A stretch of 19,036 bases of DNA from CAZVJU01 sp964627195 (GCA_964627195.1 CAZVJU010000021.1:1-19036); one strand, 5' to 3'; positions 7,249 to 16,093 are shown, counted from the stretch's first letter. Notes: generated from the letters alone by a model not told the origin. A program made the numbers and translations.

Positions 7249-8351
7249 ATTTTCTAATTCTCAATTGGAAAGATATGAAGCATCCACAAGTGGGGGGTGC
7301 TGAAATAATTGTCTTTGAATTAGTTAAGCGTCTGGTTAAAGATGGCCACAAGGCGACATGGTTCTCGAGAAGCTTCGTTGGTGGAAGTGAAACTGACGCA
7401 ATTGATGGCATTCATATTGTTAGAAAAGGGAATTTGGTTACAATGTATCTTTTCGCGATTCTTTATTATTGGTTTCTGAAAAAGAAGCCAGATATTGTAA
7501 TTGACATGTCAAACACTATTTATTGGCAGTCGCCGCTTTGGGCCTTTAAGTCAAAAAAGATAGCTTATCTTAACCAGTTTGGCCAGGAAGTGTTTGACTA
7601 TGAATATAATCCCGTTATTGCTTATCTCGGAAAACTGATCGAGAGAGTTCAATACATCACTTACCGCCACACCGATTTTTTGTGTTACTCCGAAAGTACC
7701 AAGAACGAACTACATGAACTTGGTAAGATAAATATAAAAAACGTAGGGGTATTTCCATTAGGAATAAGGCATGAAGGTTTTAAGCCGGGCAAAAAGTCAA
7801 AAGACCCTTTGTTCATTGGAATAAACCGTATGGTTAAGATGAAGAGAACAGGACTGTCTGTCGAGGCGATGAAATATGTTGTTAAAAAATATCCAAAGGC
7901 TAAGCTGGCCCTGGTTGGTTTTGGCTATGATAAAGAAAGTATACAAGAACAGATAAAAAGACATAACTTAGACAAGAATGTATATTTTCAAACAATTCCA
8001 TTTTCGAAAAAGGGGGTTGAAGATGAAAAGATCAAGCTAATGCAGGAGGCTTGGGCGCTGGTCTTCCCTTCAGTGAAAGAAGGTTGGGGAATGACTGTCA
8101 CGGAGTGCGCCGCGTGTGGAACTCCCGCGGTTGTTACTGATGTGACTGGACTTCGCGATTCGGTTGTAAAAGATAAAACAGGAATAGTAGTATCTTCAAA
8201 CCCGTCTTCGAGAGAGCTTGCAAATGCTTTAATAAAAATTATTGAAGACAGGCCGCTTCGAAAAAAGCTATCGCGAAATGCAATTAAATGGTCCAAAAAC
8301 TTTACTTGGCAAAAAAGTTACAAAGAGTTTAAAAAACTAATATTGAATTAA
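7218..8351 (+). CDS. GT4-type glycosyltransferase (GT-B fold)
   Basis: This 377-residue protein has a glycine-rich N-terminal loop (PQVGGAEI, residues 23-30) as in GT4 enzymes that grasp a lipid-linked or sugar acceptor. The C-terminal donor domain begins near GINRMVKMKR at about residue 201 and carries the E-x7-E signature (Glu288 to Glu296 in EGWGMTVTE), followed by CGTPAVVTDVTG. It should be a retaining transferase using a nucleotide sugar at the cytoplasmic membrane face. The ATG lies 31 bases inside the epimerase gene in another frame, indicating tight coupling. The donor is unknown; the sugars made by adjacent genes are candidates. Confidence 0.92.
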   Translation: MVKRKIPRNLNFLILNWKDMKHPQVGGAEIIVFELVKRLVKDGHKATWFSRSFVGGSETDAIDGIHIVRKGNLVTMYLFAILYYWFLKKKPDIVIDMSNTIYWQSPLWAFKSKKIAYLNQFGQEVFDYEYNPVIAYLGKLIERVQYITYRHTDFLCYSESTKNELHELGKINIKNVGVFPLGIRHEGFKPGKKSKDPLFIGINRMVKMKRTGLSVEAMKYVVKKYPKAKLALVGFGYDKESIQEQIKRHNLDKNVYFQTIPFSKKGVEDEKIKLMQEAWALVFPSVKEGWGMTVTECAACGTPAVVTDVTGLRDSVVKDKTGIVVSSNPSSRELANALIKIIEDRPLRKKLSRNAIKWSKNFTWQKSYKEFKKLILN

Positions 8352-8352
8352 T

Positions 8353-8757
8353 ATGGCATTCTATAAAATAGTTACGAGAAAAAGATATGTTGACAAAAGA
8401 GGCCAGCTGGTTGAGTACCTTACCAGAAAAGAAACTGGCGAGAAAATATTTGGCCATATTTATTTTGTTACCTTTGCTAAAAAAGGTATAGTTCGCGGCA
8501 ATCATTATCATAAAAAAAAGAAAGAATTTTTTGGCCTGGTACAGGGTAAAGTGAAAATTCTACTTGAAGACATAAAAACTGGAAAGAAGAGAAAATATAT
8601 TTTGAACGCAAAATCTGAAAAATTTGAGCTTCTAATAATTGAGCCCTATGTTGCCCACGCAGTTGAAAGCCTTGAAAAGGGTACTATCTTGGTTGATTAT
8701 TTCACCAAACCTTTTGATTTAAAGAACCCCGACGACTATAATCATAAGTTAATATGA
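8353..8757 (+). CDS. Sugar-nucleotide cupin, FdtA/WxcM 3,4-ketoisomerase-like or CapF C-terminal-like
   Basis: A 134-residue single-domain cupin. The motif RGNHYHKKKKEFF (residues 48-60, His51, His53 and Glu58) and a second His102 in the AHAVESL segment form the expected pocket. The FDLKNPDD tail resembles the C-terminal epimerase cupin of CapF, while the size, and a DegT enzyme of 3-aminotransferase style directly downstream, match FdtA-type dTDP-4-keto-6-deoxyhexose 3,4-ketoisomerases. Both act on 4-keto-6-deoxy sugar nucleotides, so the class is firmer than the exact reaction. It begins one base after the upstream stop, has no ribosome binding site, and ends in an ATGA overlap with the aminotransferase. 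Confidence 0.75.
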   Translation: MAFYKIVTRKRYVDKRGQLVEYLTRKETGEKIFGHIYFVTFAKKGIVRGNHYHKKKKEFFGLVQGKVKILLEDIKTGKKRKYILNAKSEKFELLIIEPYVAHAVESLEKGTILVDYFTKPFDLKNPDDYNHKLI

Positions 8758-9863
8758 TTCCTTTCGTTGATTTAAGACCTCAGAATGACAAAATAAGAAG
8801 GGGTTTGGAAAAAGCCTTCAGAGATAGTTTGGACGAGTCCTATTATATTTTAGGCCCTAGTGTGAAAAAGTTTGAAAATAGCTTCGCAAATTACTTAGGT
8901 GTTAAATACTGTCTCGGTGTAGCTAGTGGCACGGACGCACTTGTTTTGGCTCTTAAAGCTTTAAACATTGGTCCTGGCGACGAGGTGATAGTTCCCGCAA
9001 ATACCTTTATTGCAACTGCACTTGCGGTTAGTTTTGTTGGCGCCAAACCTGTTTTAGTAGACGCGGACTATGATAGTTTTAATATCGATGTTTCAATAAT
9101 TGAAAAAGCAATCTCCCAAAAGACTAAAGCGATTATTCCTGTTGATCTTTATGGCCAACCTGCCGATATGAAATTTATTAGAAAAATTGCCAGGAAACAC
9201 AAATTGTTTTTAGTTGAGGACGCAGCCCAAGCCCATGGAGCCAGGATAAATGGTAGAAGAATAGGCAACTTTGCAGACATTACGACTTTTAGTTTTTATC
9301 CTGCAAAAAACTTGGGAGCCCTGGGAGACGGAGGAGCAGTGGTAACCAACAACAAGACACTATTCAAAAATTTGAGTCTGCTTAGAAACTACGGCCAAAG
9401 AAAGAAGTATTATCACGACCTTAAGGGATTAAACACCAGACTCGATAGTATTCAGGCTTCGTTTTTAGACATCAAACTAAAAGAGCTTGATAAGTGGAAT
9501 TCTGAGAGGCTGAGAATTGTAAGCTATTATCAAGAAGGTCTAGAAAACGTTAGGGAGATTAAATTGCCCTCCACTAGCAAACGCTTTACCCACGTATATC
9601 ACCTGTATGTGGTGCGCGCTAAGCGCCGCGACAAATTACAGGACTACTTAACTGGCAAGGGCATTCAGACTCAAATTCACTACCCCATACCTATTCACTT
9701 ACAGAAAGCGTATAAAGATCTTAACTACAAGAAAGGTGACTTTCCTGTTTCAGAAAAGCTCGCTAGCGAAACATTGTCGTTGCCATTTTACCCCGGCCTT
9801 CAAAAGACAAAGGTTGCCGAGGTTGTGTCCGCGATAAAACTATTCTACAATTCCAAGATATGA
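8754..9863 (+). CDS. DegT/DnrJ/EryC1 aminotransferase, FdtB/QdtB-like 3-aminotransferase
   Basis: A 369-residue PLP-dependent sugar aminotransferase of normal length. The PLP lysine is Lys185 in SFYPAKNLGALGDGG, and the cofactor aspartate is in VEDAAQAHGA at about residues 154-163. SGTDAL at about 58-63 binds the phosphate. GQPADM and GLNTRLDSIQASFL follow the style of enzymes that aminate C3 of 3-keto-6-deoxy sugars (FdtB, QdtB, DesV type). The upstream cupin would supply the 3-keto substrate, so the pair probably makes a dTDP-3-amino-3,6-dideoxyhexose. The acetyl- or methyltransferase that normally completes such a sugar is not next to it, although a methyltransferase domain is encoded in the next gene. 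Confidence 0.9.
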   Translation: MIPFVDLRPQNDKIRRGLEKAFRDSLDESYYILGPSVKKFENSFANYLGVKYCLGVASGTDALVLALKALNIGPGDEVIVPANTFIATALAVSFVGAKPVLVDADYDSFNIDVSIIEKAISQKTKAIIPVDLYGQPADMKFIRKIARKHKLFLVEDAAQAHGARINGRRIGNFADITTFSFYPAKNLGALGDGGAVVTNNKTLFKNLSLLRNYGQRKKYYHDLKGLNTRLDSIQASFLDIKLKELDKWNSERLRIVSYYQEGLENVREIKLPSTSKRFTHVYHLYVVRAKRRDKLQDYLTGKGIQTQIHYPIPIHLQKAYKDLNYKKGDFPVSEKLASETLSLPFYPGLQKTKVAEVVSAIKLFYNSKI

Positions 9864-11845
9864 AACAACCCAGGATTTTGCTTTTAACTCCTGCCTTTAG
9901 ACCTAACTTGGGAGGTGTTGAAACCCACCTGGAAGACTTGACCGATTATCTAAATGATAATGGATATAGAGTAACCGTTCTGACTTATCAGCCGATTACA
10001 ACACCGGTGCCGGGAAAAGGCTTTGAGATAAAAAGAAACCTGACAGTTAGACGATTTAACTGGTTTAGTGGAAATTATTTTCCCAAGTTTGTTAATATGC
10101 ACCCCGTTTTTAATTTTCTGTATCTTACTCCATATTTATTTTTACGAGCGTTTTTTCATCTTCTAAGATATAGAAACAATTACGACCTTATCCATGCAAT
10201 TGGGCTTTCCTCTTCCTTTTCTGCCAAGTTTTTTAAAATATTTTTCGGGATCCCTTTTGTCTACACCAGTGAAAATCTTTATTTTTTCCCTAAAGATTCT
10301 CTTTACGAAAAGGTGGCTAGGTGGGTCTTTATAGACGCTGAGTTTTTATTGCCCCATTCAGTGCAATCTGGCGAGGAGCTGGTCAAGCTCGGGATACCCG
10401 CCGAAAGAGTAAGAGTATTTAGCCATTGGGTAAACCAAAAAAAGTTCAAACCTCAAAATAAAAAAAGGTTGAAAAAAGAGCTCGGCTGGGATGATAAATT
10501 TACAGTATTATACGTAGCCAGATTAATTCCCGAAAAAGGTATTAGTTTATTTATTAACTCTGCAAAAAAAGTCAAGGCAGATATGCAGTTTAAGGTCATA
10601 GGTGATGATGGCCCGGAGCTCCCCGCTGTAAAAAAGGCAGAAAAAGAATTAACAAATTTTGAGTACATTGGCCCGGTGTCTTATGATAAATTGGCCCGTT
10701 ATTACGCCGCTTCTGACGTCTTTGTGTATCCTGCGCTGTACGAGGAAGATGTCGCCAGAACACTTTTGGAAGCAATGTCTACAGGTACTCCAGTTATAAA
10801 CACTAACCCCGGTTCCGGAGCTTATAAACTTAGTGCTAAAGTCGGTTTTGTTATTAAGCCGACGGCTAGTGACTTAGCGAGTAAGCTGGATAAATTAGCC
10901 CGAGACAAAGAGCTTTGGAGCAAGCTTTCCGCCGGCGCATTAAAGTTTTCAGAAAATTTTGGTGATAAACTTGCCAAAACAATTACAAATTCATATTCGG
11001 ATGTTTTTGCTAAAAATAAGCTAAGTAAGTTAGGTAGTTTATTAGAAAATACTGGAGACCTATGTTTAAAAAGGAGATCCAGGGAGATTATCACTGGCCT
11101 GGCGCCCCGGAATAATCACAAAGTTTTAGATGCCGGCTGTGGTGACGGGTTCTTTCTTCACTTGCTTTCTAAAACAACTGGTTCCGAACTTACAGGCCTT
11201 GACGATAACCCTAAAGCCTTGGCGCTTGCTAAAAAATATGTAAAGAGTAAAAAAATGAAACTGATTAACGGCGATGTCCTTAATATGCCTTTTAAAGATA
11301 ATACATTTGATAGAATCATTTGTAGTGAAGTCCTGGAGCACCTGCCAAACGATATCGTTGGCCTTAAAGAGTTTAAAAGAGTTTTGAAAAAAGGAGGATT
11401 GGTAGCAATTACAGTTCCCTGTAAAAATTATCCCTTTTTGTGGGATCCAATTAATTGGTTATTGGAGCACGCTATTGGGTTTCATATCAAGAATGGTTTC
11501 TGGGCGGGTCTTTGGAATCAGCATTTTAGACTTTACACTCCGGACACGCTTAAAAAGGCGGTTACCGACGCCGGGCTTACGATAGTAGATATCAAAACAG
11601 TAACCCACTACTGTTTACCGTTTAACCATTATCTTCTTAATCTGGGCTACCGTCTTCGAAAATCAGACTTAGTGAGTATGTCCACTGAAAAATCACTAAG
11701 CAAATTTTCCGATACACGCCCAAGTGAAAAGGGCTTGTATCAGCGTTTCCTTGATTTTGCTAATTATGTTGATAGGTTTAATGACAGGAATTTTAGCCTT
11801 GATAGTTCAGCTGTTGGAGTATTCCTTTTGGCAAGAAAGCCGTAA
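9860..11845 (+). CDS. GT4 glycosyltransferase fused to a class I SAM methyltransferase
   Basis: A 661-residue two-domain protein. Residues 1-385 form a GT-B glycosyltransferase: acceptor loop NLGGVETH (16-23), donor domain start YVARLIPEKG (218-227) and E-x7-E from Glu296 to Glu304. Residues 400-661 form a Rossmann methyltransferase: motif I VLDAGCGDG (422-430), LTGLDDNP for ribose binding (444-451), GDVLNMPF (471-478) and SEVLEHLP (489-496). The frame is continuous with no stop or frame change at the join, so the fusion is real in this assembly. A natural reading is that one enzyme adds a sugar and then methylates it, or caps the chain. It starts in an ATGA overlap and ends in TAATG with the next gene. 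The fusion order is unusual, and each half alone is ordinary. Confidence 0.92.
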   Translation: MKQPRILLLTPAFRPNLGGVETHLEDLTDYLNDNGYRVTVLTYQPITTPVPGKGFEIKRNLTVRRFNWFSGNYFPKFVNMHPVFNFLYLTPYLFLRAFFHLLRYRNNYDLIHAIGLSSSFSAKFFKIFFGIPFVYTSENLYFFPKDSLYEKVARWVFIDAEFLLPHSVQSGEELVKLGIPAERVRVFSHWVNQKKFKPQNKKRLKKELGWDDKFTVLYVARLIPEKGISLFINSAKKVKADMQFKVIGDDGPELPAVKKAEKELTNFEYIGPVSYDKLARYYAASDVFVYPALYEEDVARTLLEAMSTGTPVINTNPGSGAYKLSAKVGFVIKPTASDLASKLDKLARDKELWSKLSAGALKFSENFGDKLAKTITNSYSDVFAKNKLSKLGSLLENTGDLCLKRRSREIITGLAPRNNHKVLDAGCGDGFFLHLLSKTTGSELTGLDDNPKALALAKKYVKSKKMKLINGDVLNMPFKDNTFDRIICSEVLEHLPNDIVGLKEFKRVLKKGGLVAITVPCKNYPFLWDPINWLLEHAIGFHIKNGFWAGLWNQHFRLYTPDTLKKAVTDAGLTIVDIKTVTHYCLPFNHYLLNLGYRLRKSDLVSMSTEKSLSKFSDTRPSEKGLYQRFLDFANYVDRFNDRNFSLDSSAVGVFLLARKP

Positions 11846-14262
11846 TGTTGCGCTCACTTCTGAATAAAAAATATATAGCATTATCTTTTCTTGCAATAAG
11901 CTTTATTCTTACTACTATTTGGTTTAAAGAGGGGAAAATGCTTGCTAAAGCGGAAGAGGAGATCCCGCTTTATAATTTGGCAAAAACTGTACAAATTGCA
12001 AAGTACTCTTGGCAGGAGCTGGGAATGGGGATCCCAAATGTTGCTGCAAAACCCACCGAGCCAACATACCAATTGCTATTTGCTTTATCAAGACTGGGAG
12101 CTTCATCGCCCGACATTCAAAAATTACTTTTTTTCTTTATTATATTTTTGAGTTTAGTTTCTACCTACTTACTCGCCACTGAACTTTTTAGAAAGTTTAA
12201 AAACGTTTCGATGGCAGCTTTTCTGGCTAGTATTTACTATCTTATTAACCCATTTGTGGCCATCAACGTCTGGTATAGATTTCTATATCCCTTTATGTTC
12301 TCACTTCCGCTTTTGCCACTTTCACTGTATTTTTTTGTAAAGGGAATAAATGAACGAAAGATTTATTATTCGCTTTTTTTTTCACTTGCGCTGGCAACGT
12401 TTGCATACTCCTTTAGCTCTCCAGCCACCGTACTTCTGATTGCTTTGCCACTTTTGATTTATTGGTGCTATGAATTTTTCGGTAATAATAAAAATTATTT
12501 ACCAGGTTACGTTGTCACAACTTTTATAATTTCCTTTGTATTGAATTATTGGTGGATTAAAGGCCTTATTAGTTTGCCACAAAGTTCAGAGGGTTTTACA
12601 ACGCTTGAGTTGAGCTTAAACGCACTCAGATCCTTAAGTAAGTTCTATACACTCCCTTATGTTCTAAGACTACTATCACTGGATTTCTTTCAAGAGTTAG
12701 CTTGGGGCGAGGTTTATAAAGAAACACTTTATCAACTAATAAGCTGGTCGCCTTTTGTAATTAGCATTGTAACTTTTTGGAAATATAGAAAAAAACAAGG
12801 TGTGAGAATTGTATTTTTGTGGGCGTTGGTTGCAGTTTTTATTGCCAATGGAAGCTCCGGATTTTTGGGCAATTTATTTGAATTTTTGTTTCTTAAACTT
12901 GCGCCTTTACAGCTTTTGAGAAACCCTTTTGAAAAGATAGGCCTTCTTCTTGCTCTATCTTACTCGCTGCTTTTTGGACTGGGTTTAAGCGGACTATCTA
13001 AAAAGTTGAAAATTATATTTTTAGGATTAGTTCTATTTTATTCATATCCCGTGTTAAACGGAAAGATATTTGAGACTCATGGGGTCTCCATTGCCACCGA
13101 GGTTCCAGGACACTATCGTGAGCTAGATGACTTTATTGACGACGTCGGGAGTTATAGAATTATCCAGATGCCTCTGATGTATTCTGACGGGTCAATCATG
13201 AAATGGGACAATCCTTATCATGGAGGGGAGCCGAGTCATTTTCTATATGACGCCCCAACAATTGCCAGGAACATAGGGAACGACAATTATAAAAATCTTT
13301 ATTATAATTACTTGAAATATATTCCATACATGGAGGAGTGGAAGTTGGCGGGGTTATTTAGCGCGAAATATATTGTAGTGAATCGAGATATTGACTACGA
13401 GAAGTTAAATTTATTCTCACCGGATAAATATGCTGATTATCTAAATAATTACTACGCTCCTTCAGATGAAGAAATGTCAGTGTGTAATAAAATTACAAAA
13501 ACTGAAGCCTTTTGGGAATGTGATGTTCTCCCCAGTATGGCTGACTTTAGGGCAGCAAACTTTGTAAAAACGATATTTAAACTGCCGGGGAAATACAAAG
13601 TGAAAATTACAGTTATTGATGTTAAAAATCAGAGTTATTCGTGGGAGGAAACGATAAATGGAAATATGACAACAATAAGGCTCTATTCTCCAATTGAAAA
13701 CGAGTCAAATATATATTTTGAAAATGTTCAGAGTGTTAGAGTGATGGTAAATAATGACGTCATCCTCTCCGGTATTTATCTGGATAGCGGCCGGAAAATA
13801 CAGCAAGAACATATTCACTATATTAAAACTTTCGGGAATTTAGATTTATATAAAATTGACGATGAATTTTTAACATCAAGGATCTATTCACCATCTTCAA
13901 TAAAGAAAGTTAAATCTCCACAAGAAATGTTTACAGATATTGGAAATTCTCAGGAGTCTAAAAACGGGGAGATGATTTATTTAGTTAATGAAGAACTTGA
14001 TATTTCCAATATTGCTAAGGCAAAACTTGAGTTTACTAAAATTAGCCCGGAGGAGTACAACATTAATGTCAAAGACGCTAAAAAGCCGTTTATTATTGTT
14101 TTTAATGAAACTTTTAATAAAGGTTGGAAATTGTATAGTGGTGGGGATAAAACAGGAAAACACTTTCTAGTCAACGCTTCTGTGAATGGGTTTTTAGTTA
14201 ATCCTGAAAACAAAAGGCTAACTTTAAAGTTTCAGAACCGTGCTAGAATGCCTGACCAATGA
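11845..14262 (+). CDS. GT-C membrane glycosyltransferase, AftD/DUF3367-like
   Basis: An 805-residue polytopic protein with about 11 transmembrane segments in residues 10-403 and a large soluble region from about 404 to the end, presumably outside the membrane. Segments such as SWQELGMGIPN, LRNPFEKIG and FNETFNKGWKLY, followed by HFLVNASVNGF, match the style of the arabinofuranosyltransferase-like (AftD/DUF3367) or YfhO-like GT-C group, which use polyprenyl-phosphate sugars at the outer face of the membrane. No acidic donor-site pair is assigned with confidence. The C-terminus stops at TLKFQNRARMPDQ, where relatives, as I recall them, continue into a final membrane helix, so the protein may be shortened. 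The next gene starts in an ATGA overlap with this stop. Confidence 0.8.
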   Translation: MLRSLLNKKYIALSFLAISFILTTIWFKEGKMLAKAEEEIPLYNLAKTVQIAKYSWQELGMGIPNVAAKPTEPTYQLLFALSRLGASSPDIQKLLFFFIIFLSLVSTYLLATELFRKFKNVSMAAFLASIYYLINPFVAINVWYRFLYPFMFSLPLLPLSLYFFVKGINERKIYYSLFFSLALATFAYSFSSPATVLLIALPLLIYWCYEFFGNNKNYLPGYVVTTFIISFVLNYWWIKGLISLPQSSEGFTTLELSLNALRSLSKFYTLPYVLRLLSLDFFQELAWGEVYKETLYQLISWSPFVISIVTFWKYRKKQGVRIVFLWALVAVFIANGSSGFLGNLFEFLFLKLAPLQLLRNPFEKIGLLLALSYSLLFGLGLSGLSKKLKIIFLGLVLFYSYPVLNGKIFETHGVSIATEVPGHYRELDDFIDDVGSYRIIQMPLMYSDGSIMKWDNPYHGGEPSHFLYDAPTIARNIGNDNYKNLYYNYLKYIPYMEEWKLAGLFSAKYIVVNRDIDYEKLNLFSPDKYADYLNNYYAPSDEEMSVCNKITKTEAFWECDVLPSMADFRAANFVKTIFKLPGKYKVKITVIDVKNQSYSWEETINGNMTTIRLYSPIENESNIYFENVQSVRVMVNNDVILSGIYLDSGRKIQQEHIHYIKTFGNLDLYKIDDEFLTSRIYSPSSIKKVKSPQEMFTDIGNSQESKNGEMIYLVNEELDISNIAKAKLEFTKISPEEYNINVKDAKKPFIIVFNETFNKGWKLYSGGDKTGKHFLVNASVNGFLVNPENKRLTLKFQNRARMPDQ

Positions 14263-15627
14263 GAGATAATTTACTGCATGAAGCCAGAGAGTTGGTTAAT
14301 GGATAATTACACAAAGGTCAAGACGAAGCTACCTCCCGGTTTGTTAGGTTAGCTGAAAAAGTGCTGGACTTTAACAGCCCCGATAAGTCAGGTCAAGAGG
14401 TGGTTCATTTGGGAAAGTGGCTCAATGATGACAGTAACGGTGGAAAGCACGAGCTTCTTAATAAATACCTGGAGGCTTCTTTAAAACTTTTTCAAGAATC
14501 AGAAGAAAGTCAGAATAATCCTGATGACTTCGTAGATATCGCGGGGCATGACATGGAAAATATGGTCCATACGGTAACCGATGTATTGGGAATGATAGAT
14601 GGTGAAGAAGGTGGGTTATCCGAGTATGAAACTTGGGAACTTCTAGTTAGCGGAGTGAATGAAAATCTGGGACGACTGATTGAAGGCAATAATAAGACCC
14701 ATCAAGTTACTGGAATACTGCTCGCGAAAAGTATAATTGGTCTTTTGGAAAAAGACGGTGATAGAAAAAAAGCCCCCGAAACAGATATCATTGTTGGAAG
14801 AGTGATGCGAAGCATTTATACCCATGGTGAGCCAAATAGTGGTGACGTACTTGGGGATTTGGTAAAGCAAAGCAATAGGTTTCAACAAGTTGAGCCACGG
14901 GCCCTGAGAAGGTCACTGCAGTATGGGCTTTGCCACCTTGGGCTGGGACTTATTTCCCACTATTGAAGACACGAGAAAGTCTCGAGTAGTAGAAACTTCA
15001 ATCATGGACTGGGCAGAATTTATGACTAGAAATCTTTATCCATCAGAAGCTAAGCCCAATTCACAAAACCCCGAAGTGTATCAAAGAATAATGGCCAGAA
15101 ATGCGGAGGAAGTCAGTAAAAGGCGCGTGAACAATGTGGTTCTTTTAACACTACTTTCGGGCGGAGAAGAGACGGAGCTTTTTGGACAGACTTTCGCCCC
15201 GGAGCTTGGTTTTACCGGGGACACCCACTGGTCAAAAAAGAGAATCCCCGACGAAATTTTTCAGGAGGGTTTGGATAAATATCGTGATTTTATTAGCAAT
15301 CCGTCGGGTTTTCCGGAGCTTCAAGGCTTAAGTAATACCGACAAGGTTTTGCGTTTTCTAGAAGTAACCAGTAGTTTTGTTCCAGAAAATGTGAAAACGC
15401 AAATAACCCAGAGGATTGGAAGTATGCCAGAAGCCGATCAGGCCAAGGTTGTTGAGGCGCTTACTTTTTCGCTAGCTCTTCATTGTGAAGAAATGGATAG
15501 AGAGCTTGCTCTATTAAATAAGCATTCTCAAAATTCAAATAGCTATATTGCGAATGTTGCAAAATTTGCCAAAGATTATCTGGAGGCCAAACCTCGTCTA
15601 GATAAATCTTCCTCTGAGACTGCTTAG
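14259..15627 (+). pseudogene. Broken gene of unknown function (nonsense codon plus frameshift)
   Basis: The natural start is the ATG at 14259, which overlaps the previous stop as ATGA like other genes here. That frame reads 15 codons, meets TAA at 14304-14306, then stays open to a TGA at 14964-14966. A separate open frame from about 14923 to 15627 continues in the +1 frame. The two join smoothly if one G is removed from the GGG at 14925-14927, giving LQYGFATLGWDLF. About 456 codons in total. The product would be soluble and mostly helical, rich in Glu, Leu and Lys, with no signal peptide, metal motif or nucleotide site I can recognise; I cannot name it. Either it is a decaying gene or the assembly has two errors. 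A restart at GTG 14361 and a separate second protein from 14923 are less likely. The last 30 bases overlap the convergent cupin gene. Confidence 0.7.
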
Positions 15628-16074
15628 GTAAGCTACAACATCAGGTGCTTGTTCGTCAGGAGCCCAGACAGCAGTAACTTTAACCTCACCGGGGTTGTAA
15701 GGCCCCGGTTTTATTTCAATCACCGTAGTATTGTTTTCCAAACAAACAACCGTATGCCACATATTTGGTGGAATCTCGATTGCCCTTAGCTCCCCTTTAG
15801 GGCCCACAGTATGAGTTTCAGTAATTGCTCCTTTTTCATCAAAAGCCAGGACGCCAAGTTTCCCCTGGACTACTGTTAAGAACTCAAATTGGCCACCAAC
15901 TTCATGTTTGTGTGGGTGTACATAAGTGTCTGGTTGTAGTGCGAAGAGCATTCGCTGAACTCCTTCCTCGGGTGAATCATGTAGGATTTTAAACGCACGC
16001 TTCTTTGCTGACTTCTCTGCCCCTTGGCAAACTTCGGCAATTAAATTTACATCAACTTTTTTTATCTCCGGCAT
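15598..16074 (-). CDS. wbuC: WbuC-family cupin metalloprotein
   Basis: A 158-residue cupin. The first motif YVHPHKHE (residues 51-58) and the later IPPNMWHTV give the histidine set for a metal, and the C-terminal VIEIKPGPYNPGEVK and VWAPDEQAP segments match the WbuC family. WbuC is common in O-antigen and capsule clusters; its reaction is not settled, but it is assumed to act on sugar nucleotides or surface glycans. Here it is the last gene of the minus-strand set, 19 bases after the aminotransferase stop, and has its own extended -10 element. Its 3' end overlaps that of the broken plus-strand gene by 30 bases. Confidence 0.88.
   Translation of the reverse strand: MPEIKKVDVNLIAEVCQGAEKSAKKRAFKILHDSPEEGVQRMLFALQPDTYVHPHKHEVGGQFEFLTVVQGKLGVLAFDEKGAITETHTVGPKGELRAIEIPPNMWHTVVCLENNTTVIEIKPGPYNPGEVKVTAVWAPDEQAPDVVAYLSSLRGRFI
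15688..15716 (+). terminator. Possible intrinsic terminator of the plus-strand operon, inside wbuC
   Basis: ACCGGGG (15688-15694) and CCCCGGT (15703-15709) form a 7-bp GC-rich stem with an eight-base loop, followed on the plus strand by TTTATTTC. It lies about 60 bases after the plus-strand stop at 15627, so it could end that transcript. It also encodes the conserved KPGPYNP motif of wbuC on the other strand, so the palindrome may be forced by that coding sequence. Confidence 0.4.
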
Positions 16075-16080
16075 CTGAAA

Positions 16081-16089
16081 AGTATAACA
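16081..16089 (-). promoter_or_regulatory. Extended -10 promoter for wbuC
   Basis: On the minus strand this reads TGT-TATACT: an extended -10 with five of six bases. Only six bases separate it from the wbuC ATG, so the predicted start coincides with the A of the ATG, as in a leaderless message. No matching -35 was found. Confidence 0.5.
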
Positions 16090-16093
16090 CTTA

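Noticed and set aside
1867..14262. UGA=Gly code (Gracilibacteria/SR1)
   Set aside because: TGA ends several genes precisely at coupled junctions (1870, 2634, 8757, 9863, 14262), and no gene needs readthrough of TGA.
14304..14306. In-frame TAA read as a recoded sense codon
   Set aside because: TAA ends other genes here (for example at 1447-1449, 6264-6266 and 11843-11845), and known recoding in this part of the tree concerns UGA, not UAA.
14361..14966. Independent 201-codon gene starting at GTG 14361
   Set aside because: Its frame extends upstream to the TAA at 14304 and, beyond it, to a coupled ATG at 14259, so it is better read as the middle of a broken gene.
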